Assembly (NCBI RefSeq): GCF_963678635.1
Contig: NC_087069.1
Location: forward strand, 24,910,303 to 24,974,302
Direction of reading: 5' to 3'
DNA: 64,000 nucleotides
DNA from: Symsagittifera roscoffensis
Lineage: Eukaryota; Xenacoelomorpha; Acoela; Convolutidae
Below, in pieces: positions 1-12,500 of the stretch. Made by a program: the position numbers and the translations under genes. Under the pieces are notes generated by a model. That model was not told the DNA's origin. It searched no databases and saw nothing but the letters and a program-made list of their open reading frames with translations. How positions within the stretch are numbered: the first letter of the stretch is position 1; each line of letters begins with the position of its first letter.

Positions 1-103
1 AGGCAAAAAACGGGACTTAGAATAAAAAAATGGGGAAAATTTGAAAAGATTTTTTTTTTTCAAAAGTTTGCTTGTATATATTTGTTCTAATTGCTAACAA
101 TTG

Positions 104-600
104 TAAGTATGTATGTATGTAGGTATGTATGTATGTATGTTTGTATGCATGTATGTTTGTATGTATGTATGTATGTATGTATGTATGTATGTATGTTTGT
201 ATGTATGTCTGTGTATGTGTATGTATATATGTGTGTATTTAGGTACGTATGTATTCAATTTATGTGTTTATGTGTGTAAGTATAAATGTATCTATGTTTG
301 TCTCAATATATGTATGTATTTACGTTTGCATGTAACATGTATGTATGTATAAGTGTACGTATTTGAATATGTATGTGTGTCTATGCTTGTATGTATGTAT
401 GTATGTATGTATGTATGTATGTATGTATGTATGTATGTTTGTATACATGTATAAAAAAGGTTTTTAAGTATGTATATGTGTCCATTTTTGTATGTATGTA
501 TAGATGTATGTATGTATATACGTTTGGATTTATGTATGTATTTTTGTACGTATGTATTTAATCTATGCTTGTATGTGTGTAAGTATGTATGTATGATTTT
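104..600. repeat. Degenerate ATGT/GTAT tetranucleotide microsatellite
   Basis: About 0.5 kb dominated by ATGT units, with the purest runs near 147-196 and 390-438 and interruptions such as TTTG, GTGT and TACG. All three frames stay open because the repeat encodes Tyr-Val-Cys-Met-type repeats without stops, so the short reading frames here are artefacts of the repeat. The many interruptions suggest an old array. Confidence 0.95.
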
Positions 601-1379
601 ATGTGTGTAGTGTAGTTAGTGATGGTAAAGGTTTTTTTTGTATGTTTTTGAAAGTATAATTATAAGTAAACTAAAATTATAACAGAAACTCAGTTTTGCT
701 TTTTTATTCTAGAACAGTCTAGAAAAGTCCGGATGTTTTGGTAGAGACTAGAAAGCTCCAATAATTTCTATTGTTTTTTATTATCGCAATTTTAAATCCA
801 ACAAACTCAACAACAAAAATCAACTATTCCTCGCTTTTTACATTTTTCAATTCATAGAAGTAAGAAAACTAGTAATAGAAAGTATAAAACCAAATCATAT
901 TATTCTATTTTTGATATTTTTTTTCTTTTTCTACATTTTTTATTTGGGATGTTTTAGATGGAGACAATGGAGTTTCCCTGCGTTGGTTGTCCAAAGTCAT
1001 AAAGAACAAAACGTATATTGAATGATCGTCTGTTAAAAATCCATGATGTTGTGACAAGGAAAGCAGCAAACTACAGTTGCGGAAAAATTTCAAAGGGTTT
1101 TATGAGATGTGATACTCTTCTTTGACATATTCGCGAATCTCATAGTTCAACTAAATGTGTCTATTGATCTATTCTGACATTGTTTTTGGAAATTTGTACG
1201 AACTGCAGAGTCACGTTACCGAACAGCATGACATACTTAACTTAAACTCTGCCTCTGAGACAAAAGAATTGAAGTTCAGTGGCGAGCAGCTTTGCCACTA
1301 ATACTTTCTTTCAATAATAAAGAATGAATATCCGGAGAAATTAGATCTATTGAGTTTGATAGAATCATTTAAAAAAGAA
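601..1379. other. Non-coding AT-rich spacer
   Basis: No gene is recognisable. The only structure seen is a cluster of TTCTAGAA-like palindromes at 707-760, listed separately. The minus-strand frame at 905-1093 has no recognisable motif. Confidence 0.5.
707..760. promoter_or_regulatory. Cluster of heat-shock-element-like TTCTAGAA palindromes
   Basis: TTCTAGAA lies at 707-714, GTCTAGAA at 717-724 and GACTAGAA at about 748-755. Alternating nTTCn and nGAAn blocks are the known recognition pattern of heat shock factor, and the first two are closely spaced. No gene starts immediately downstream, so function is unsupported. It may be part of an unrecognised mobile element. Confidence 0.25.
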
Positions 1380-2560
1380 ATAATTATTTTCACTAGGATC
1401 AGAATTACCGAAAACGGCGAAGCTTCAAATGTCAGTTAATGCAAATTTTATCAAGCCATTAGACGAAACAAAAGCTTCTTGTCAGCCCAGCAGCTGCTAA
1501 AAGCCAGTTCTTTTATCATTGAGAGACGAAGAATACTTTGACTTGGTAGATTAAATGGTCAGTTTGCTACAAGTGTTTTGTAGCAGTGGAAGTAGATTCA
1601 TTATCAAGTCTCTTGATCACCTAGGTGTCAACATCAATCTCTACAAGCCAATCAAAGGAAGCAGCTAGATTCCAACTCCAACATCTTTAAAAACAACAAT
1701 TTTCTTTTAAATAAAGAAAACAACGGATAACATTGACTTGCGTACTCATTTCTAGCAGCTTTGAATCCTTCATCTAATCACAACAAGCAAAATACCGTGT
1801 TAGATCAAGACAAATTGAACAAACTTGATTGTGGAAATGTTGATTTTCCAATATCTGTTGCGGATATACCAAAGTTCGAAACCAAAAATCAGATTTCGAT
1901 AAATGTTTTTGTTCTTGAAAACAATGACATATCGCCGCTGTTTCTTTCCAAAAGAAAAGAAAAAAAATCATTTTCTTGCTCCTTTCGGACTGATTTCGAT
2001 TTTATTATTGTCTGATTACTAACTTTAGCGCTTTTTTGTCCAGGCAGTTGAAAAACAAATTTCACAGCCAAAATTTTTTGTTGAAAATGTCTTCATGGAT
2101 TCTAGTTCTACTCCAACACTTGAAACTTTGTGGACATTATTCTGTGGTGTCCATTCAAATGCCTCCCCCCCTCGGAGTCATTTATCAGCTTTCGTCACTG
2201 GTACGAAACAACAATGTGTCTATACACAATTTGTGCTGATACTGAACTCTCTGGAAAAAAAAGCTAATTTGCAAAACAAGTCTACAATCAGCTGGTGCAA
2301 CAAAACTGGAAGAGCAAATCTTCTGCTCTTTTGGTGCTCTTTTGACAGACAGACCAAATGAAAACAATTTTCTATAAATTTTCAAGAATACCAGGATCAA
2401 CTGAAAGTTTCTTTGACTGGATTCTCATGCAGGCACAAAACATATTTGCCGCCAAACAAAAGTCCAAAAAAGTTCAGATTTCAGATGAGGAAAGAGGGAT
2501 ACTTTTTTCTACGTCAACATCTAATTGAAGGACCTGGTCTTTTGTTGCAGTTGATCATGC
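1380..2560 (+). pseudogene. Polinton/Maverick-type DNA polymerase protein, N-terminal region relic
   Basis: Read through several frameshifts, the plus strand shows in order: a segment ending in KPIKGSS (1636-1665), where the next codon, Tyr in relatives as I recall them, is a TAG stop; a frame-3 block with DIPKFETKNQISINVF (about 1866-1913) and then PLFLSKRKEKK; a possible C..C-type zinc-finger piece (KCLHGF) around 2085-2110; and a block SFFDWILMQAQN at 2406-2441 followed by an acidic DEER stretch. The motif order GSSxIPxP, IPKFExxNxISINVx, then a Cys/His cluster is what I remember from the N-terminal part of proteins annotated as DNA polymerase in Polinton/Maverick-like elements of invertebrates. 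The catalytic polymerase domain is not present. At least three frameshifts and a stop make it non-functional. The family call rests on motif memory; gene boundaries are approximate. Confidence 0.55.
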
Positions 2561-4252
2561 TCCGGAGTAGAATTTAAGATCTGTTGAATCAAGGAGATTG
2601 TCTGGTCGTTGTTTTCCGCGGATCCTTGTCGAAGAAGATCGAATAGTCGTTGTCGTTATCCAAGTGATTACAGGTTGAAGAAATCTGGTTGCATTCAGAA
2701 ACTTATACAGAGAAGATGAGAGCATACGCGAACGTTGGAGTAAAGATTGTGAGAGTAGGCTCCGGCAAAAAAAGTCTGTTGTAAAGTTCGTTCGGTTGTC
2801 AGAGCGGATTTTTGAAGGGGTGCCTCTTCTTGCAAAGAGGGGGCGGAGGGCTCTGAGAGTTGAGTCGGGGCGCCGTGTAAACTCAAAATATGTGGAATCT
2901 GTTTCATCTCAAGTTTTTCTATTTAATTATTTTCCATGAGTTTAAGTCAATTCACTTCTGTATTTCTGGAAGGTTTTTACTTTCTTGTCGGTTTTCGTTG
3001 TCGCATATATATACCTATATGCCTTAATATTGTTGAAACTGTGCATCAAACAGTAGTGCACTATACAAGGCTGATTTGTTTTGCCATTGTCCAGTAAAAC
3101 ATAGCAAACATACAGCTGGAAAAGAGTCAATGGACGCGTGTAAACAGAAATGCTGAATTTTTTGAAAAAAAAATCAGCAATATTAAATTTCAAAGAAAAA
3201 AATCGATTGCCTTGAAGCTCTTTGATTTTCTAGAACAATTTCTGATTGGCAGTTTTTAGCTAATCAATTGATTATTTTAAAAAATGAATCAATAGGTAAA
3301 ACTCTCATAACACTGGAAAATCTAACAATTAATTTGCGCTTTTGAAACTAGAATTCGATCACTTTGCTTGTGACCCTTACACTTTTGCTATTCGATAGTG
3401 GTGTTTGTCTGCCTTTTAACAAAGTAAATGAACTGAATTTTGCTGAGTTAAAAAAAAAACGCGAAAAATTCGTTTTGAGTCTGAGCAAGTGTTAAAATTT
3501 TTCCTGAAAACAAAAAACAAATAATCATCGTGACCTATATCAGAGTCTGTGCTAGGTTCAACGATTCTTAAAAAGAGGGATATTGTTTAAATCCATACAA
3601 CATATCTTCTCGACGCCGTAGTAAAAACATGACAATTTTCTATAGACCGGCATGACTGCACAGCCAAACAATTCTATCGAAAAAAATTGTCCTTGACCCC
3701 TTGGTAATTCGAAAATTTTTTCGGCTGCAGTAAGATGCCAAGTAGTATGACAACGATACCAATAAACTGAGTTTGATAAAAGATTTTCTGCTCTGCGGAA
3801 ATTTTTTCTTAAAAGGCCCTCTCTTCTATGGCCACTGCTTGAAGCAATTAAATGTAAATAAGTTTCCCTGACTGTGCTTTATCATATTACTTTGGGAGAA
3901 TTAGATCCACAATTGCATCGGCAAGAGCACCGATGGAACTATGCCTCTAATTCTGGCAAAAAATTGTGTCTCTACGCAATGACAAAAAACTGTGAACCAC
4001 GTTTTTTTTAGTGGACCAAACATTCGTTTGCAGTCGAATATCTTCTGTTGATACCGATGGGAATGAACTGGAAAAGTTTATAAATCTTATTATTATCCTC
4101 CTAAGAGATCACTTGCTTAGTTTTCCATTTCAAACCCCTGTAGAAAACTTTGACCTTGAAAATCTCTACCTGAAAGCATAGGCCGGCAAAAATGTCATTT
4201 GGCAGCACTGGCCGACGGCGTAAGTCCATTTCTTGAATAAGCCTCATAGCGT

Positions 4253-4262
4253 GATTCGAACC
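4253..4262 (-). other. Pol III B-box/T-loop-like sequence in AB copy 1
   Basis: On the minus strand this reads GGTTCGAATC, a close match to the tRNA T-loop/B box. The same site is at 15350-15359 and 23638-23647. The sequence around it does not fold into a complete cloverleaf because the T-stem is unpaired, so it is at most a decayed tRNA-derived segment. Confidence 0.35.
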
Positions 4263-4888
4263 GTGGCTTAAGGGCTGGTGATCGCGTTTGGATTGTCTCA
4301 CCAGGCATGTAGAGCAACATGTTATAGATGGAAAAAAACTGTTGTATTACATAAGGATAACGACCTTTCTCTTCCACAAATATGACCTTATCGGGCCAGT
4401 TACTTTGGCTTCTCTTTTTTGGTGTTGCTTCTTCGGTGGGGGGGGGGGGGGTTATTGGGAAGGTTGATCGTGAAACTTAACCGCTTGTTAACTATTAACT
4501 TGAGCGTGTTTCTCTTCATGTCCAGAAGCAGTTGAAACTTAAAAATTTACCGATTTGCACTGAAAAGCGGTTTCGAACCTCTTTATGCAAGACTTGACTT
4601 TTCAGTTCATGAAACGAACTCGACCGACTTAAGGGACAGATTGTTGTCTGTGAAGATGTTTGCTTGTATTTTGCCATCAAGTTAATGGACTGTCACATTC
4701 CTAAATTTGGCACATCTTAATTGTTTGTTTAAAGTTGCTTAAGTTTTGTCTTATTTAAGGGCAAAAATAAACACAGAAGCGAAGTTGCACTTCGCAAACG
4801 CACGCAAAAAAACAACAAAAAGTAGCTTTCAAGAAATTAAACACCAAAAAATTGAAGAAAAGGAAAAAGTTATGCAAAGAGAACCTCT

Positions 4889-4945
4889 AACTGGTTCCGG
4901 AATTGCACTTTCAACCTCGCGATTAAGAATCACACATCTTCGTTT
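4889..4945 (-). other. tRNA-Lys(CUU)-like remnant in AB copy 1
   Basis: On the minus strand a TGTGA / TCGCG stem pairs with two G-T wobbles around a seven-base loop TTCTTAA carrying CTT at the anticodon position, followed by a T-loop-like AATTCC segment. The T-stem and acceptor stem do not pair. It resembles a tRNA-Lys anticodon arm and is present in all three AB copies, with a CTT-to-TTT change in the 24.3-kb copy. It is too degenerate to be a tRNA gene. Confidence 0.3.
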
Positions 4946-4963
4946 GACTGGTTTCTTGACCTC

Positions 4964-5339
4964 TGTGACAACTTAAGCTTTATCCTTGATAAGTAAATGA
5001 AAACGAAAGATTTATAGCTTTAATTTAGACTCAAGCTGTTGGTATTTTTATGCAGAGGTCTTAGTTGTTCACTCTCTGACGAACGAACATCAAGTGACCG
5101 TTTCTAATAGGCCTTCTATTTGGCCTTGAGTATATAATAACAATAATTAATCAAACAAAAAAAATTCTAACTTCCAAGGTTACTGTGGCAGCAGTACTAC
5201 ACAGTACCACATTCCACTAAAAGTAACAAAAATTTATATAGTACCATATAAATTTTTATAATACATTATGAGTTTAAATGCTCAGTTTAATTGATTCATT
5301 GTTTTACTCATTTCCCTTCTCATTTCGTTTGAGTTTTGC
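4964..5339. other. Non-coding spacer with a perfect hairpin
   Basis: AT-rich, no gene seen. A perfect 12-bp inverted repeat (AAAAATTTATAT, 5228-5239, and its complement at 5246-5257) surrounds a six-base loop. Confidence 0.5.
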
Positions 5340-6554
5340 TCATTTCCCCTCTCTTTGATTCTTTTCTTTCTTGAGCTGCAAAGACCTTCTCCATGCAGCG
5401 TTCCATGATTTGGATATGTCCAATGACGAGTGGCCGAATTTTCGTCTAAATAAGTGGCTTTCAAGTAATCCAAATTTTGATTCCGTCGGTTTTCCGGTAT
5501 CCGTTTCAAAGTTTGCCAATCTTATCCGGTACGCCTCCAGAGCTGCCATGTTCAGGTCAGTAATGCCATCCTTACAACAAATTAGCTTTACTGAGTGTGA
5601 CACTGGGCTTCCGTATCGCTTCGGCCCCTGATTTTTGGTTTGTCTGCTAGTTCGTCTGATGGCTGTTGGTCCTTCCTCCTGATGTGATTCATCTGAGAAA
5701 CCTGACGGGTGGGCTCCAACGATTGTACCCTCTTTCGATGTTAGAATTTATTCCGCTTCTTTCAGGACACTTCTAGTCAGAACTTGTTCTGCTAGTTCAT
5801 CTCATTTCTCGGGGTCACATCATTGTTCTGGAACGTGTCCAGAATTTCTTTCTCGCCCGTTTGATGAGTGATGCGTTTATTCCTTCCCCGTTTTTCTTTG
5901 GAGTCGACGAGTTTGGTGTAGCTTCATCATCATTCGTCTCCATGTTTACTGCCTTGGTAGTTTTAGTTTTCCGTGCTTCCTTCGCTGTCATCTTGGATGA
6001 ACCACCCTTTTTGTTGTGTGCTGAAGGTCCTGCATTGTTTGGTTTTGCCCTTTGGACGGCCAAACTCAAGCCACCCCCTGCCTTGGTGTCTTTTGATGTT
6101 ACAATAGTCTGGCTTCTTTGAAATTTTCTTTAGTAGTGCTATTGTCATTTGGAGCCGTAGGGTACTCTTTCTGATCCAATTGAGCGTCCTCATCATCATC
6201 TGACTCGATTTCAGCTTCCTCTTCGTTTGCTGTTTTCTGCAGCTTGCTTCTCGGTTCCTCACCTGTTGGGCTCCTTTTCTCTAATGACCCTTTCGCTGCG
6301 TGTGCATTAGGTACTTTGGACATTGCGATGTCACTTTTCCTGTATACTGCACCGGCAGCTGACTTCACGGTAGATGGTGTTTCGGCAATTATTTTTCCTT
6401 TGAGTGGAATGGTTAGGGCCTTTCCACTCTTTCGTTGTTCGTTTTTATGGAGAAAAATCCTTGGCGTGAGTTCGGTGTCGTTGTTTGGTTTGTCCTCAAT
6501 AAATCCTTTTGACCATGAGTACAATAATACGTATAAAACCTTGTTTGTCCCCAT
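5340..6554 (-). pseudogene. Unidentified charged, disordered protein relic
   Basis: On the minus strand a 151-codon open frame (6554-6099) encodes a Lys/Ser/Thr-rich protein with an acidic run ESDDDEDAQLD. A one-frame shift near 6110 leads into a second Lys/Ala/Thr-rich frame (to 5815) with the same composition, and a further frame at 5603-5340 has an AALEAYRIRLANFETDTG segment. The continuity of composition across shifted frames, and GC content above that of the flanks, suggest one formerly longer coding region that is now broken. Such low-complexity basic/acidic stretches occur in Gag proteins and nuclear proteins, but I see no domain and do not assign a family. The right end abuts the satellite array, so the 5' end of the gene may have been lost there. 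Confidence 0.35.
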
Positions 6555-9500
6555 TAGTACTTGATGTAAAGAAGCCTAAAAATTCGAGAGATATGAGGTT
6601 AGAACCAGTGCCCATGGATTGGACAACGCTGATGAGCAGTCGTGGAGAAAAAAGAAAAAAAAATCACTGCTGCGACGGGAACTCACATCCAATCATCATA
6701 AAAAAGATACTCAGATAATAAAGGGTCTGAACATGGTCTTTTTTCGTGAGTTAGAAAGAGTTTTTCTAGAAATTGTTAGAGTGTGGGAAGTTACTAGGGC
6801 AGGAAATGGACGATTCATACTACTACAATTGCCACATTAGTGAAAAATATGGCTTTCGAAATGTAAAATAACGAAAAATTTCCGTCTATGATTGCTAGCT
6901 CTCACCTCGTGGCAACCAAAAATTTTATCATGTGCCGTAGTACGCTCAGTAAAAAACTTCTCAGTATATGGCTGGTGGGGCCGATAATTCAAATGAGATC
7001 GACAATTTTTGTTTCAAGATTTCGAAAGTGATGCCATTTTGACCTGGTGCTGGTTCAAGTAAGAAGAAACAAACTGAATCAGCGAATGCTCCCAAACAAT
7101 CATTACCAGGGCATGTGTTTTCAGATGTAATGACTGATGGTCGAAGTTTTCTTAACGACTCAAGATAGAAAGCCAACCGAATGTTCTCTTAGCTAACCGA
7201 AAGACTTCCGAGGAACCGATTATCGGTAAATGCTTCCAATTAAGTCCGATCGGTACCAACAGGTGATATTCGACTTCACCTGTCCAGAAAATGGTTGCCA
7301 GTGCCTCAACCCTTCAATTGCGAGTTTTGTTGTTCGCACGAGACAACCGCCTGCTAGGGCTCACCAACTAGAATACAACCGATCACTATGCAAGGTTTCG
7401 GGAGATAACGTTTGAATTTATTCATCTTGTGCACTACGTATTGTGTATCATCTTGTGTTCTTTTTCACGCAGAAATACAATCTCCACTCAAACGGATTCG
7501 GCAACCTTGTTTGACACCATAGTAATTGATGTAATAAAGCCAACAAAATTGAGAGATATTAGGTTAGAACCAGTGCTCATAGATTGAACATCGCTGATGA
7601 GCAGTCGTGGAGAAAATGGAAAAAAAATGCTGCGACGGGAACCCGCATCCAATCATCACAAAAAAGGTACTCGGATAAGAAAGGGTCTGAACATGGTCTT
7701 TTTTGCGAGCTAGAAAGAACTTATCTAGGAAATGTCAAAATGTGAGAAGTTACTAGGGCAGGGTATGGAAGTATCATACTACTGCTGATTCGTACTGCCA
7801 TAGCCCTTACATTAAAGATTATATATGATGAGTAAAACATTTCTACGTATACGATTGTTACATTAGAAAAAAATATGGCTTTCGAAATGTAAATTAACGA
7901 AAATTTTCCGTCTATGAGTGCTCGCTCTCACCTCATGGCAACTAAAAACTTTATCATGTGCCGTAGTACGCTCAGTAGTAAACTTCTCAGTATATGGCTG
8001 GTGGGGCCGATAATCCAAATCAGATCGACAATTTTTGTTTCAAGTTTTGGAAAGTGATGCCATTTTGAACTGGTGCTGGTTCAAGGAAGAAGAAACAAAC
8101 TGAATCAGCGAATGCTCACAAACTCTCATTACCAGGGTATGTGTTTTCAGACGTAATGACTGATGGTCGAAGCTTTCTTTAACATATCAAGATAGAAAGC
8201 CAACCGATTGTTCTCTTAGCTAACCGAAAGACTTCCGAGGAACCGACTAATGGTAAATGCCTCCAATTAAGTCCGATCGGTACCAACAGGTGATATTCGA
8301 CTTCACCTGTCCACAAAATGGTTGCCAGTGCCTCAACCCTTCAATTGCGAGTTTTGTTGTTCGCACGAGACAATTGCCTGCTAGGGCTCACCAACTAGAA
8401 AACAAGCGATCGCTATGCAAGGTTTCGGGATAAAACGTTTGAATTTATTCATCTTGTGCACTACGTATTGTGTTTCATCTTGTGTTCTTTTTCACACAGG
8501 AATACAATCTCCCTTCAAACGGATTCCGCAACATTGTTTGATACCATAGTACTTGATGTAATAAAGCCAACAAAATCGAGAGATATGAGGTTAGAACCGG
8601 TGCTCATAGATTGAACATCGCCGATGAGCAGTTGTGGAGAAAACAAAATTCACTACTGCGACGGGAACTCACAATCAATCATCACAAAAATGATACACGG
8701 AAAATAAAGGGTCTGAACAGGGTTTTTTTGCTAGCTAGAAAGAACTTTCTAGAAAAAGTCAAAATAAGAGAAGTTACTAGGCCAGGGTATGGAATTATCA
8801 TACTACCGCTGATTCCTACCGCCATAGCCCTTATGTTAATGATGATATATGATGTGTAAGACAATTCTACGTATACGATTGACACATTAGTGAAAAAATA
8901 TGACTTTCCAAATGAAAACTAACGAAAAATTTCCGTCTGTGGTTGCTCGCTCTCACCTCATGGCAAGTAAAAATTTAAACATGTGCTGTAGTACACTCAG
9001 TAGTAAACTTCTCAGTATATGGCTGATGGGGCCGATAATCCAAATCAGATCGACAATTTTTGTTTCAAGACTTGGAAAGTGATGACATTTTGATCTGTTG
9101 CTTGTTCAAGGAAGAAGAAACAAACTCAATCGGCGAACGCTCCCAAATTCCCATTACCAGGGCATGCATTTTCAAACGCAATAAACGATGATCGAAGGTT
9201 TCTTTAATGATTCGAGATAGAAAGCCAACCGATTGTTCTCTTAGCCAACCGAAAGACATTCGAGGAATCGATTAATGGTAAATGCCTCCAATTAACTCCG
9301 ATCGGTATTATCATGTAATATTCGACTTCACCTGTCCAGATAAATGGTTGCCAGTGCCCCTCAACTCTTCAATTGCGAGTATTGTTTTTCGCATCAGACC
9401 ACGCCTGCAGAGCTCACCAACTAGACTACAAACGACCACTGTGCACGGTTTTGGGAGAGAACGTTTGAATTAATTCATCTTGTGCACTACTATTTGTGTA

Positions 9501-12500
9501 TCATCTTGTGTTCTTTTTCACGCAGAAATACATTCTCCACTCAAACGGATTCCGAAACATTGTTTGACACCATAGTACTTGATGTAATAAAGCCAACAAA
9601 AATCGAGAGATATGAGGTTAGAACCAGTGCTCATAGATTGAACGTCGTTGATGAGCAGTCGTGGAGAAATAAGAAAAAAAATTCACTGCTGTGACGGGAA
9701 CCCACATCCAATCATCATAAAAATGATACACGGAAAATAGAGGGTCTGAACATGGTCTTTTTCCGCAAGCTAGAAAGAACTTTTCTAGAAAATGTCAAAA
9801 TGTGGGAAGTTACTAGGGCAGGGTATGGAAGTATCATACTACTGCTGATTCGTACTGCCATAGCCCTCACATTAATGATTATATATGATGTGTAAGACAA
9901 TTCTACGTATACGATCGTTACATTAGTAAAAAAGATATGGCTTTCGAAATGTAAATTAACGAAAATTTTCTGTCTATGATTGCTCGCTCTAACCTCATGG
10001 CAACTAAAATTTTTATCATGTGCCGTAGTACACTCAGTAGTAATACTCTCAGTATATGGCTGGTGCGGCCAATAATCCAAATCAAATCGAAAATTTTTGT
10101 TTCAAGATTTGGAAAGTGATGCCATTTTGAACTGGTGCTGGTTCAAGGAAAAAGAAACAAACTGATTCAGCGAATGCTCCGAAATTCTCATTAACAGGGC
10201 ATGTGTTTTCAGACGTAATGACTGATGGTCGAAGCTTTCTTTAACGACTCAAGATAGAAAGCCAACCGAATGTTCTGTTAGCTAACCGAAAAGTTTCCGA
10301 GGAACCGATTATTGGTAAATGCCTCCAATTAAGTCCGATCGGTACCAACAGGTGATATTCGACTTCACCTGTCCAGAAAATGGTTGCCAGTGCCTCAACT
10401 CTTCAATTGCGAGTTTTGTTGTTCGCACGAGACAACCGCCTGCTAGGGCTCACCAACTAGAATACAACCGATCGCTATGCAAGGTTTCGGGAGAAAACGT
10501 TTGAATTTATTCATCTTGTGCACTTCGTATTGTGTATCATCTTGTGTTCTTTTTCACGCAGAAATACGTTCTCGTAGTAATTGATGTAATAAAGCCAACA
10601 AAATCGAGAGATATGAGGTTAGAACCAGTGCTCATAGATTGAACATCGCTGATGAGCAGTCGTGGAGAAAAAAAATTTCACTGCTGCGTTGGGAACTCAC
10701 AACCAATCATCACAAAAAGGATACACGGAAAATAAAGGGTCTGAACAGGGTTGTTTTGCTAGCTAGAAAGAACTTTTCTAGAAAATGTCAAAATAAGGGA
10801 AGTTAATAGCAGGGTATGGAATTATCATACTACTGCTGATTCGTACCGCCATAGCCCTTACATTAAGGATGATATATGATGTGTAAGACAATTCTACGTA
10901 TACGATCGACACATTAGTGAAAAAATATGGCTTTCCAAATGAAAACTCACGAAAAAATTCCGTCTGTGATTGCTCGCTCTCACCTCATGGCAACTAAAAA
11001 TTTTATCATGTGCCGTATTATACTCAGTAGTAATTTCTCAGTATATGGCTGATGGGGCCGATAATCCAAATCAGATCGACAATTTTGTTTCAAGACTTGG
11101 AAAGTGATGACATTTTGATCTGTTGCTTGTTCAAGGAAGAAGAAACAAACTCAATCGGCGAACGCTCCCAAATTCCCATTACCAGGGCATGTATTTTCAA
11201 ACGTAATAAACTATGATCGAAGCTTTCTTTAATGATTCGAGATAGAAAGCAAACCGATTGTTCTCTTAGCGAACCGAAAGACATTCGAGGAATCGATTAA
11301 TGGTAAATGCCTCCAATTAACTCAGATCGGATTTATCATGTAATATTCGACTTCACCTGTCCAGAAAAATAGTTGCCAGTGCCTCAACTCTTCAATTGCG
11401 AGTATTGTTTTTCGCATCAGACAACGCCTGCAGAGCTCACCAACTAGACTACAAACGACCGATATGCACGGTTTTGGGAGAAAACATTTGAATTTATTCA
11501 TCTTGTGCACTACGTATTGTGTATCATCTTGTGATCTTTTTCACGCAGAAATACATTCTCCACTCAAACGGATTCCGCAACATTGTTTGACACCATAGTA
11601 CTTGATGTAATAAAGCCAACAAAAATCGAGAGTATGAGGTTAGAACCAGTGCTCATAGATTGAACATCGCTGATGAGCAGTCGTGGAGAAATAGAAAAAA
11701 AATTCACTGCTGTGACGGGAACCCACATCCAATCATCATAAAAATGATACACGGAAAATAAAGGGTCTGAACATGGTTTTTTTTGCGAGCTAGAAAGAAT
11801 TTTTCTAGAAAATGTCAAAATAAGGGAAGTTACTAGGCCAGGGTATGGAATTATCATACTACTGCTGATTCGTACCGCCATAGCCCTTACATTAAGGATG
11901 ATATATGATGTGTAAGACAATTCTACGTATGCGATCGACACATTAGTGAAAAAATATGGCTTTCGAAATGTAAATTAACGAAAAATTTCCGTCTGTGGTT
12001 GCTCGCTCTCACCTCATGTCAACTAAAAACTTTATCATGTGCCGTAGTACACTCAGTAGTAAACTTCTCAGTATATGGCTGATGGGGCCGATAATCCAAA
12101 TCAGATCGACAACTTTTGTTTCAAGACTTGGAAAGTGATGACATTTTGATCTGTTGCTTGTTCAAGGAAGAAGAAACAAACTCAATCGGCGAACGCTCAC
12201 AAATTTCCATTACCAGGGCATGTATTTTCAAACGTAATAAACGATGATCGAAGTTTTCTTTAATGATTCGAGATAGAAAGCCAACCGATTGTTCTCTTAG
12301 CGAACCGAAAGACATACGAGGAATCGATTAATAGTAAATGCCTCCAACTAACTCCGATCGGTATTATCATGTAATATTCGACTTCACCTGTCCAGAAAAA
12401 TAGTTGCCAGTGCCTCAACTCTTCAATTGCGAGTATTGTTTTTCGCATCAGACAACGCCTGCAGAGCTCACCAACTAGACTACAAACGACCGATATGCAC

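Larger units (their letters stand above)
2814..4963. repeat. Dispersed repeat AB, copy 1 (longest)
   Basis: The sequence from the pyrimidine-rich start (GGGGTGCCTCTTCTTGC) to the tRNA-like block recurs at 14847-16051 (internally deleted) and 22781-24343 (5'-truncated). It contains a 14-G run at 4438-4451, a conserved minus-strand frame of 66-67 codons (4101-4301 here), a T-loop-like GATTCGAACC at 4253-4262 and a tRNA-Lys-like anticodon-arm sequence near 4889-4945. No RT, transposase or terminal inverted repeat was recognised, so the element class is open. It could be a non-autonomous element or the flank of the Gypsy-like block C. Confidence 0.8.

Noticed and set aside
91-561. Overlapping plus-strand frames of 62-79 codons at the left end
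   Set aside because: They are translations of the ATGT microsatellite (Met-Tyr-Val-Cys repeats), open only because the repeat lacks stops.
3401-4963. AB repeat considered as the LTR of the block C Gypsy element
   Set aside because: Copies do not share both ends, no TG...CA boundary or primer binding site was found, and the gene order (integrase first) does not fit a simple LTR-internal-LTR layout. Not excluded, but unsupported.
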